Assembly: GCA_964454745.1 (NCBI GenBank) | Contig: CAYVUI010000174.1 | Span: 1-5,828, forward strand | Reading direction: 5' to 3' | From: CAYVUI01 sp964454745 | Lineage (GTDB): Bacteria > Planctomycetota > Phycisphaerae > Sedimentisphaerales > Anaerohalosphaeraceae | DNA length: 5,828 nt | Program-made: the position numbers and the translations under genes | Notes under the pieces: model-generated | Told to the model about the DNA's origin: nothing | The model's input: only the letters and a program-made list of their open reading frames with translations | The model's database searches: none | Part shown: positions 1-5,828 of the stretch, in pieces | Layout: each line of letters opens with the position of its first letter | How positions within the stretch are numbered: the stretch's first letter is position 1

Positions 1-44
1 CGTTTTAATCACAGTCAATGGCCAGAAAATCTCACCATTATGAA

Positions 45-74
45 TTGATAAAAACTACAATATAAATCTATAAT
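45..74 (+). promoter_or_regulatory. Predicted sigma70-type promoter for the pseudopilin gene
   Basis: A -35 element TTGATA (45-50) and a perfect -10 element TATAAT (69-74) are separated by 18 bp in an AT-rich stretch. Transcription would begin near position 81, giving an untranslated leader of about 45 nt before the ATG at 126. The consensus fit is good and the position is right. AT-rich DNA produces such matches by chance, and nothing experimental supports the site. Confidence 0.6.
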
Positions 75-94
75 AGAAATATGATAAATAATGG

Positions 95-120
95 ACCTCA
101 GCTGGTTTTAAACGGGAGGT
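95..120 (+). promoter_or_regulatory. Shine-Dalgarno with an upstream complementary (anti-SD) segment in the leader
   Basis: GGGAGGT (114-120) lies 5 nt before ATG 126 and is a strong ribosome binding site. It favours ATG 126 over the TTG directly before it at 123, which would be only 2 nt from the SD. ACCTC at 95-99 is exactly complementary to GAGGT at 116-120, with a 16-nt loop between them. The leader could therefore fold and hide its own ribosome binding site. The SD call is firm. The regulatory hairpin is tentative, because a 5-bp stem with a 16-nt loop is weak. Confidence 0.55.
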
Positions 121-125
121 AATTG

Positions 126-1007
126 ATGAAACATTCATCCAATAGACACAATGCATTCACTTTGATTGAACTGCTGGTCGTAATTGCCATTATTGCCCTT
201 TTGATGTCAATTCTGGTCCCATCTCTGCAAAAAGTAAAAGATATGGCCAGAACGATACTTTGCGGATCGAACTTGCGCCAAGCAGGTGTCGCACTCAATT
301 TGTATGTTCAGGACTTTGATGGCAGAATTCCTCCGATAAGACAGCGGCCGGAAATGTATAATTTCAGCCACCCCTTTATAGATACGGATGATCCAGATTA
401 TGTTTATGACAGGAAAATCGCATGGCACGAGCTTCTTCTTTGGTATATGGGTGCATATAAGGCCGACGATTATTATTCCTGGTATTCCGAATCAGAGGAA
501 AATGCAAAGTTAAAAGAAGCTCTGATGTGTCCGGTATGGCATGCAAAAACGAAAAATTATACTGGCGGATACACCGGTCCTTATATGTACGGGTATGGCG
601 CAAATGCAAATATCCCCAATCACCCCAGGCAGAATGTCTATCTTGACCCGCCGGCGGGTACAAAGTTCAGCCCTGAAGGAAACTGGCATGCAGCGCCCCG
701 ATTAAGTAGAATCCAAACTCCGGCAGAGAGAATCTATTGTGGTGACAGCTACAATTGGTATTTAAGCGTCAACAGTATGCATACAACCGTCGGAGATGAA
801 TGGCAAAAAGCCATTGACGACAAGGATTTCCGTGAAGCGCAATTTACCAATAAGGCACCGTGGTGGAATGCAACCAGGGACCTGACAGTTACCGTTTGTG
901 ACCCCTACCGGCATGGAAACGGCGCAAACTATATTTTCTTTGACGGACATGCTGAAAAAGTAAAGCCTGAGAAGGGACACGATTTGATCACTCGAAAACA
1001 GAAATAG
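126..1007 (+). CDS. Type II secretion-like pseudopilin with H-X9-DG C-terminal motif
   Basis: This encodes a 293-residue prepilin-like protein. A short basic leader (M1-A10) precedes the prepilin peptidase site A10|F11-T-L-I-E15, where Glu is the usual +5 residue. A hydrophobic alpha-helix follows, to about residue 33. Ala replaces the more common Gly at -1, which prepilin peptidases often tolerate. The segment around C46 (C-G-S-N-L-R-Q, then Y and D) and the C-terminal H263-X9-D273-G274 match the H-X9-DG pseudopilin family abundant in Planctomycetota and Lentisphaerota. The mature protein would sit in the inner membrane with its globular, Trp/Tyr-rich domain in the periplasm. Its exact job in this family is poorly known; secretion or surface assembly is inferred. 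It has its own promoter and strong SD, is separated by 93 bp from the next gene, and may or may not be cotranscribed with it. Confidence 0.93.
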   Translation: MKHSSNRHNAFTLIELLVVIAIIALLMSILVPSLQKVKDMARTILCGSNLRQAGVALNLYVQDFDGRIPPIRQRPEMYNFSHPFIDTDDPDYVYDRKIAWHELLLWYMGAYKADDYYSWYSESEENAKLKEALMCPVWHAKTKNYTGGYTGPYMYGYGANANIPNHPRQNVYLDPPAGTKFSPEGNWHAAPRLSRIQTPAERIYCGDSYNWYLSVNSMHTTVGDEWQKAIDDKDFREAQFTNKAPWWNATRDLTVTVCDPYRHGNGANYIFFDGHAEKVKPEKGHDLITRKQK

Positions 1008-1100
1008 CTCTTGTTTATCTTTCGAACGGATTTATTGTACAGGGTCAGCTTCCTTGCAGATTGCTCTTTTCAGGACTCATTTTAATTCGCGATTGTTTAT

Positions 1101-2828
1101 ATGGAACTTTTTCTAAAAATACTTATATTCGCCTCTATGTTTGAAACTCTATACGCCCTGCCTGTCGCAACGAGAATAAAAACCCAATACCAAAATGGCC
1201 AGGTATTCATCCAATGGACGGAACAGACCGAAAACGAATTTAACCTTCGTGTGTATGTCTCCGAGAAACCCATCAGAAGAGAATCCTTCGATAAAGCGCG
1301 CCTTTTGACCGATAAACTCCAACCTCATTCTGCAAATGATTGGTATGAAGACCCTAACCTTTGTCCCAAAACCAGCGGTCCGGCCCGCGGCTGGAGAATC
1401 GAGGAACATCAAACGCCATTGAACCGAGCCGGTGGTTTGTTTGTCCATACGGTCACGTCAAAAACTCCCCAAGGCCTGTATTTTGCCGTACTGGCCCAAA
1501 ATGAAACTCCCGAAGACCTGGTTGCCGGACAAAATTCGCTCCAAAATCCCGTCAAAGCCCACTCCGCACCGATTCGGCCAATTTGGCAACTGGAAAGTCC
1601 GGAACCCCACCAGGAGGGTAAGGGCAAAGCGCTGGCGCTGTATTTGGGCTCTCATACATCCCGGCCGGCCGGGATCCTCACGCATCTGCTTTTCGGCACC
1701 CCCCAGATGGGCTGGCGCGAAGGTCTTGCGTTTAAGTTCAAAGTTTCCATACTTAAAGATGTAGTCCTGGTCGAACCCTACGATCGGGTCTGGATAAACC
1801 GTCACTTAAATCTGGACGAAACCTACGAGAAATACAACACGCTTTACAAACACATTGAAACCTTCTGGTACGGAACCAACGACAAAATCTATGACAGTGA
1901 ACTTCGCAAAACCGGAACCCCTGTCAACTATACCGAACGGATTTTGCTGTATCTTCTTGAGTGGGTGCAGACACATTATCAAACCGACCCGAACAAAGTC
2001 TATGCCTACGGGGCTTCGATGGGGACCGGGGTACTTCGCCTGGCCACGCAAAATCCGGACCGATTTGCCTCAGTCGACCTCCTGGTTCCATTTTTCGATT
2101 TTGGCTATGAACGTGGAAACGAAAGCAACGCGAAGCGGTTCCAAAGCTGCTGCGGACCGATGGACCTGATATGCAGTGACGGAATGCCACTCGGGCAAAG
2201 ACTCGACCTGGTCCAATTTATGGAGAACTGCGAACAAGACCTGCCGTTTATCGTCGCAAGAGTGGGAAGAAATGACCAGTCCGTGTATTGGCGGCGAAAG
2301 CCCGCATTTATCGAAGCGACCCAACAGAACAAACAGGGATTGCTCCTCGGCTGGGATGATGGAACGCATGCCACTGCCATGAGGTATAAAATTGCCTCTT
2401 TTCCAGGTTTTCGTGAATACGATTGGTTTATTCGCCGATTCACGCTGAATCAAAGTTATCCGGTATTTACGAATTTTCAACTTGACCAAAACCCCGGTTC
2501 GGGCGATAAGAAAGACGGAGACACGGAGGGTTTTATCAATTACGGTTTAAACTGGAAACAGATTGAAGACCGTAAAGACAGCTACCGGGTCACAATCCTG
2601 CTGAAAAGACCTGACGCCCGATTTCCGGTTACCGTCGATGTAACGCCCCGTAACCTGCAAAACTTTACACCGAAACCCAAAGAAACCCTGACGATAAAGA
2701 ACCTGGACACAAGCGGTGCTCTCGTCAGCCAAACCGAAGTCAAGGTCGACAAAAATGGACTTTTTACATGTAAGAATTTTATGATTACCTCACCCAAAGG
2801 CAATCAAATGATAATCTCAAAAAAGTAA
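1101..2828 (+). CDS. Secreted alpha/beta hydrolase (esterase or S9-peptidase-like) with N- and C-terminal accessory domains
   Basis: The product has 575 residues. The N-terminus (residues 1-20, hydrophobic, ending L-Y-A-L-P) looks like a signal peptide. Residues about 22-150 resemble a fibronectin-III/beta-sandwich module. The catalytic core contains the nucleophile elbow G-A-S306-M-G, a candidate acid D392 in G-R-N-D, and a candidate base H423 in D-D-G-T-H. Their order and spacing fit a prolyl-oligopeptidase or PHB-depolymerase-like fold. The last 120 or so residues appear to be a separate beta-rich domain (D-V-T-P-R motif). Carbohydrate esterase activity is inferred from the neighbours; peptidase activity is not excluded. 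ATG 1101 is the first possible start after an in-frame stop at 1083-1085. No good SD precedes it, nor the alternative ATG at 1137, which would remove most of the signal peptide. A vicinal Cys pair (C350-C351), C358 and C377 lie after the nucleophile. Confidence 0.85.
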   Translation: MELFLKILIFASMFETLYALPVATRIKTQYQNGQVFIQWTEQTENEFNLRVYVSEKPIRRESFDKARLLTDKLQPHSANDWYEDPNLCPKTSGPARGWRIEEHQTPLNRAGGLFVHTVTSKTPQGLYFAVLAQNETPEDLVAGQNSLQNPVKAHSAPIRPIWQLESPEPHQEGKGKALALYLGSHTSRPAGILTHLLFGTPQMGWREGLAFKFKVSILKDVVLVEPYDRVWINRHLNLDETYEKYNTLYKHIETFWYGTNDKIYDSELRKTGTPVNYTERILLYLLEWVQTHYQTDPNKVYAYGASMGTGVLRLATQNPDRFASVDLLVPFFDFGYERGNESNAKRFQSCCGPMDLICSDGMPLGQRLDLVQFMENCEQDLPFIVARVGRNDQSVYWRRKPAFIEATQQNKQGLLLGWDDGTHATAMRYKIASFPGFREYDWFIRRFTLNQSYPVFTNFQLDQNPGSGDKKDGDTEGFINYGLNWKQIEDRKDSYRVTILLKRPDARFPVTVDVTPRNLQNFTPKPKETLTIKNLDTSGALVSQTEVKVDKNGLFTCKNFMITSPKGNQMIISKK

Positions 2829-2837
2829 GGCGTAAGG

Positions 2838-4133
2838 ATGACAGGACATTTGACCAGCAATCCCGATATTGTTGTTTACATCCCCAAAGGAGAAAACTAC
2901 AACGACACAGATAACGAACATTTTCTCGTGTTCCACGCTCCAAAAAGTGATGAGCTCCTGGCGATGTGGACGCAAAGCAAATGCGAAGGATTCGGGAACA
3001 ATCACACTGCGTTAGCCCGAAGCAGTGACGGCGTTCACTGGTCACAACCGATCATTATTGCCGGCTCGAAGGCCTCGGATAAAAGTGACTTCCAGGCCAG
3101 CTGGTCGTTCCCCGTCGTCTCCAGGCAGGGAAGAATCTATTGTTTTTACACCAAAGAGACCGAAATCATCGATGTCCATCGCTGCTGCTCGGGTTCGATG
3201 GGCTGCCTTTATTCCGACGACAACGGGCACACCTGGACACAAGGTGCGGATATTCAAATGCAGCGGAATCAATATGATCATCCTGACAGCAAATATCCGC
3301 GAAGCTGGATCGTCTGGCAAAAATCCATACGTGATTCCAAAGGCAGACAGATTGTCGGCTACACCCAGTCAACGAGTAAGGCCGTTCGCCCCGAACCGCC
3401 CGCCGGCTGGTGGAGCGCCGACACGCGTCCTCTTTTCATGCGTTTCGATAATATCGACGAGGGACCGGACCCTGAGGAAATCCGAATCACCTGGCTGCCT
3501 GATGACCCGGACTCTCTTCACATCCCCTATCCCGAGCATCCGAACATCTCCGTCTCACAGGAACCAAGCATTGTACTGCTGCCCGACAACCGCCTGTTTA
3601 CGGTCATGCGAACCTTCACCGGCTTTATCTGGTACTCAGTTTCGGATGATGACGGAGCCACCTGGCGCAAGCCTGAACCTCTGCGCTATCACGATAAGGG
3701 GGATTGTGTCCGCCAGCCAATCGCCCCATGTCCGGTATATTCGCTCAGCGACGGAAGATTTATCCTCATCTATCACAATAACGACGGGAATCTCGGCCCC
3801 CACAAACCCGAAGATGCAGTGCACAACCGAAGGCCTGCGTATATCTCCCTGGGGACATATCAATCACAGGCCCGTCAGCCGATCTGGTTCACGGACCCGC
3901 AATTGCTGGCTGACAGCGGCCCGGAACTGGTTGGACCCAAAAAAACCTGCGAGATATGCACGTATACAAGCTACACGGAATACAAAGATAGACGAATTCT
4001 CTGGTATCCGGATAAAAAATATTACCTGCTGGGCAAATACATAACCGATGAAATGCTCGACAGTCTCGCATTGCAGAAAACGATGCCAGCCGGTGCAACC
4101 GGGAATCCGCAGGCAAATCCCGAAGGAAGGTAA
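2838..4133 (+). CDS. Sialidase-like beta-propeller protein with Asp-box repeats (putative glycoside hydrolase)
   Basis: The product has 431 residues, the size of a single six-bladed sialidase-type propeller. Two canonical Asp boxes (S-x-D-x-G-x-x-W) lie at S126-W133 and S269-W276, and a one-residue-short variant at S62-W68. E242-P243 followed by R258 in M-R-T resembles the conserved E-P and Arg segment of sialidase-fold enzymes. Y376-T-S-Y with E381 resembles the Tyr/Glu nucleophile region of GH33. The F-R-I-P motif of classical sialidases is absent, so sialic acid as substrate is not supported; another glycan is likely. There is no signal peptide, so the protein is predicted cytoplasmic unless exported otherwise. 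An AAGG at 2827-2830, overlapping the upstream stop codon, is a plausible SD 7 nt before the ATG. The start is 9 nt after the hydrolase stop and in the same frame, which suggests translational coupling. Confidence 0.82.
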   Translation: MTGHLTSNPDIVVYIPKGENYNDTDNEHFLVFHAPKSDELLAMWTQSKCEGFGNNHTALARSSDGVHWSQPIIIAGSKASDKSDFQASWSFPVVSRQGRIYCFYTKETEIIDVHRCCSGSMGCLYSDDNGHTWTQGADIQMQRNQYDHPDSKYPRSWIVWQKSIRDSKGRQIVGYTQSTSKAVRPEPPAGWWSADTRPLFMRFDNIDEGPDPEEIRITWLPDDPDSLHIPYPEHPNISVSQEPSIVLLPDNRLFTVMRTFTGFIWYSVSDDDGATWRKPEPLRYHDKGDCVRQPIAPCPVYSLSDGRFILIYHNNDGNLGPHKPEDAVHNRRPAYISLGTYQSQARQPIWFTDPQLLADSGPELVGPKKTCEICTYTSYTEYKDRRILWYPDKKYYLLGKYITDEMLDSLALQKTMPAGATGNPQANPEGR

Positions 4134-4143
4134 ATCGATATTG
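4123..4143 (+). promoter_or_regulatory. Ribosome binding site and TTG start of the TPR gene
   Basis: AAGGAAGG (4123-4130), at the very end of the propeller gene, precedes TTG 4141 by 10 nt. Starting at this TTG gives M-K-K followed by a hydrophobic stretch, a normal signal peptide. The longer in-frame reading from ATG 4048 would place about 31 charged residues ahead of it inside the upstream gene. The signal-peptide logic and the SD together favour TTG. Confidence 0.65.
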
Positions 4144-5049
4144 AAAAAATGGTATTTCTACGCTTGTTTTTTTACGATTGCCTCCCTGGCGTCAATTGTA
4201 TTCTGTACTGTTTCTTTTTCTCAAAGACCTCAGCCCCAATCCGGTATTTTTTTACAGCAATCACAGAAGGGACAGGAGTTTACCAAAGAGCTAACCCAGG
4301 CATGGAACCTATACTTTACCGCGCGTACCGCTGAAGCCATTGAAATTTTTGATGAAGTACTCGAAAATGAAAAAAGCAACCCCGCCGAAAAAGCCCAGTC
4401 CCTTTTTGGTCTCGGGACCTGCTATTCACTGGGAGTAGGCTATCATGACAAACCAAAGGCCCTGGAGTTTTACACACAACTTGCCCGGCAGCATCCGGAC
4501 AATCCCGCCGCCCCATGGGCTCTGATGAGAATCGGTGCATTATATGACATCTCTATCGAAAAAGAAAGGCGAAGCAGCAGGGAGGTGTTTACTGCCATCA
4601 TCCAGGACTATCCGCAAAGCACGGCAATCCATGAGGCGGTCTTACGTCTAAGTGCCACCTGGTTTCGAGAACTGGACTCCGAACAAATCCAAAAGGGAAT
4701 CACATTGCTCGAAGAACATCTCGAAACATATCCCCAAAATCCATTGGCCTCTATCATGCATTTTCGACTGGCATACTGGTATGCCTCCGTGGAAAAGGAT
4801 TACAAAAAAAGCCTCGTGCACAGACTCAAACTTGCCGAGTTTAAAATGTCCGACCCTCACCGATGGGCCCTGCAATACTGGGGGATTGCCCAAACCTATC
4901 GCCTGAAAACACAGGAATATGATAAAGCTTTGTATTGGTATCGCAAGCTGATCGAAGAATGTCCGCGGGATTTGCTGAACTTTCCGGCTCAATTGATGAT
5001 TAAGAAGATCGAAGAAGAACTGGATGCAAAAAAAGACAGTGAAAAATAA
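4141..5049 (+). CDS. Exported tetratricopeptide-repeat (TPR) protein
   Basis: The product has 302 residues when read from TTG 4141. Residues 1-27 form a signal peptide (K2-K3, hydrophobic core, likely cleavage near S27|Q28). C22 is preceded by I-V-F, which does not make a lipobox, so a soluble or loosely attached periplasmic protein is expected. From about A54 to the end lie roughly six degenerate TPR-type helical hairpins. Several end in the typical P or N-P turns (N80-P81; P119 and N121-P122), with paired signatures such as A-E-A-I-E-I-F and Y-D-K-A-L-Y-W-Y. Such proteins bind partners rather than catalyse. Its 7-nt spacing after the propeller gene and 26-nt overlap with the solute-binding protein gene suggest it works with the uptake or degradation system, perhaps as a scaffold. 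The precise partner is unknown. Confidence 0.82.
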   Translation: MKKWYFYACFFTIASLASIVFCTVSFSQRPQPQSGIFLQQSQKGQEFTKELTQAWNLYFTARTAEAIEIFDEVLENEKSNPAEKAQSLFGLGTCYSLGVGYHDKPKALEFYTQLARQHPDNPAAPWALMRIGALYDISIEKERRSSREVFTAIIQDYPQSTAIHEAVLRLSATWFRELDSEQIQKGITLLEEHLETYPQNPLASIMHFRLAYWYASVEKDYKKSLVHRLKLAEFKMSDPHRWALQYWGIAQTYRLKTQEYDKALYWYRKLIEECPRDLLNFPAQLMIKKIEEELDAKKDSEK

Positions 5050-5779
5050 ATTGCACAACCTGTTCTCTTTTTTCAGGCGAACCTTTGGCCTGGTCGTCCT
5101 GTGCGGGGTCTATTTTTTCTCGATCTTTTGGGTGTATTATATCAAACCCATGACATTGGAGACCGAGCCCGGAACCGAAAAAAGGGTCCTTCGTATCGCC
5201 CACCGGCTTTCTGACAAAAAATTTGCACAGGCCATGGAGTACGTTGCCCGGGAATATGAAAAAAGAAATCCGGATGTAAGCATTATTGTCCAGTCAATTC
5301 CTAAAAAAGCTTACAAGCAATGGGTGACCACCCAATGTATCGGGGCAACGGTACCTGATATCGTGCAGGGACCTGAAGATATCTGGGATCAAATGTGGCA
5401 TTCAATTGCAACCCGCTACATGATGCCATTAACCGAATATGTAAACCTGCCCAACCCGTACAACAAGGCAACTGCCCTTGAGGGGGTACCCTGGCGGAGT
5501 ACCTACCTGGATGAGATGGAATCAGGATACTGGGTTCATCTAACTGAATTTTTCAGCATACCTCTGACCGTGGAAACAACGAGAATCTTTTATAACAAGG
5601 ATTTGTTTCGAAAGATATTTCAGGATGACACTCCGCCTCAATATTTCGAAGAGTGGATGACACAATGCCGGAAAATTCAAGAATACGCCCAAAAGGAACA
5701 TCTTGCTCTTTTCCCGATCGCTTCATCCAAGGAAAATGTCATCTCAAGGTTTACCTTTTTAAACCGTTACTACTATTGA
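5024..5779 (+). CDS. ABC transporter family-1 solute-binding protein, membrane-anchored, apparently truncated
   Basis: The product has 251 residues. A basic N-terminus (including R18-R19) leads into a hydrophobic segment at about 20-40, then the start of a periplasmic binding fold (V-L-R-I-A, P-D-I-V-Q-G). F-Y-N-K-D-L-F at 189-195 is the hallmark of sugar-type (CUT1-like) binding proteins. There is no lipobox around the only Cys in the hydrophobic segment, so it may stay anchored by an uncleaved helix. The family normally runs to about 400-450 residues, and this ORF stops at TGA 5777-5779 with most of the C-terminal lobe missing. It may be a pseudogene, a gene cut by an insertion, or a sequence error. 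ATG 5024 overlaps the TPR gene by 26 nt; GTG 5039 is a less likely start. Permease genes would be expected downstream. Confidence 0.85.
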   Translation: MQKKTVKNKLHNLFSFFRRTFGLVVLCGVYFFSIFWVYYIKPMTLETEPGTEKRVLRIAHRLSDKKFAQAMEYVAREYEKRNPDVSIIVQSIPKKAYKQWVTTQCIGATVPDIVQGPEDIWDQMWHSIATRYMMPLTEYVNLPNPYNKATALEGVPWRSTYLDEMESGYWVHLTEFFSIPLTVETTRIFYNKDLFRKIFQDDTPPQYFEEWMTQCRKIQEYAQKEHLALFPIASSKENVISRFTFLNRYYY

Positions 5780-5816
5780 GTCCACTCTAAAAACCCGCTT
5801 TTAGGCGGCCCGGTTT
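5778..5816 (+). repeat. Cluster of small inverted repeats directly after the truncated binding-protein gene
   Basis: The palindrome GAGT-CC-ACTC (5778-5787) abuts a 6-bp stem CTAAAA/TTTTAG (5787-5792 and 5799-5804) with loop ACCCGC. An alternative fold pairs AAACC with GGTTT (5791-5795 and 5812-5816) and CGC with GCG (5796-5798 and 5805-5807), leaving a GCCC bulge. The stretch could be the end of an inserted element, a decayed terminator or a small palindromic repeat. It is not recognised as a named element, and the window ends 12 bp later. Confidence 0.35.
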
Positions 5817-5828
5817 ACATTCCATCGG

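Noticed and set aside
105..113. Palindrome GTTT-T-AAAC as a repressor operator
   Set aside because: It is only 4 bp per arm in AT-rich DNA, with no second copy elsewhere in the window and no regulator gene nearby.
1035..1086. Separate promoter for the four-gene set in the 93-bp gap
   Set aside because: TTGTAC (1035) has no -10 at proper spacing, and TTGCAG (1054) with TTTAAT (1081) has 21-bp spacing. Neither is good enough to annotate.
3025..4044. Long overlapping open frame (339 codons) inside the propeller gene in another forward frame
   Set aside because: Its translation is rich in Ser, Arg, Pro and Thr without domain motifs. It is a shadow of the propeller gene, whose own frame carries clear Asp boxes and continuous homology-like motifs.
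4048..4140. Upstream ATG extension of the TPR protein by 31 residues
   Set aside because: It would start inside the propeller gene, put charged non-secretory sequence ahead of a good signal peptide, and lacks support compared with the AAGGAAGG-TTG start at 4141.
5777..5804. TGA followed by a stem-loop, considered as a selenocysteine insertion site
   Set aside because: Sugar-binding proteins have no known selenocysteine at this point. The stem is only 6 bp with an ACCCGC loop lacking the GU features of bacterial SECIS elements, and the codons after the TGA do not recall the family.
5787..5816. Rho-independent terminator after the binding-protein gene
   Set aside because: The stems are short or bulged and no U-tract follows. 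The operon would be expected to continue into permease genes. Kept only as an inverted-repeat cluster.

Overview
The window reads as a chromosomal segment from a bacterium of the Planctomycetota/Lentisphaerota/Kiritimatiellota type. The strongest pointer is the first gene, a type II-secretion-style pseudopilin with an AFTLIE prepilin site and a C-terminal H-X9-DG motif, a protein class greatly expanded in those phyla. The accompanying set (secreted alpha/beta hydrolase, Asp-box propeller enzyme, sugar-type solute-binding protein) also fits their polysaccharide-use loci. The phylum assignment is inferred from protein features only.

Layout: all five genes are on the + strand. Bases 1-122 are AT-rich and hold a good sigma70-like promoter (TTGATA, 18 bp, TATAAT) and a strong Shine-Dalgarno for the pseudopilin gene (126-1007). 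A 93-bp gap with no convincing terminator follows. Four tightly packed genes then run to the right edge: a secreted serine hydrolase (1101-2828), a sialidase-like beta-propeller protein (2838-4133), an exported TPR protein (4141-5049, TTG start) and a membrane-anchored family-1 solute-binding protein (5024-5779). Gaps of 9 and 7 nt and a 26-nt overlap argue for one transcript and translational coupling.

Likely joint role (inference): capture and breakdown of an ester-decorated glycan. The hydrolase would remove ester groups or open the substrate outside the cytoplasm, the propeller enzyme would cleave glycosidic bonds, and the solute-binding protein would pass products to an ABC importer encoded beyond the edge. 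The TPR protein may scaffold the uptake machinery and the pseudopilin may contribute to secretion or surface display. The substrate cannot be read from the sequence.

The main anomaly is at the right end. The solute-binding protein stops at 251 residues, far short of the roughly 400-450 usual for its family, and is followed at once by 49 bp rich in small inverted repeats. This looks like a truncated gene, possibly at the boundary of an inserted element, but the window ends before that can be settled. No RNA genes, CRISPR arrays or complete mobile elements were seen.
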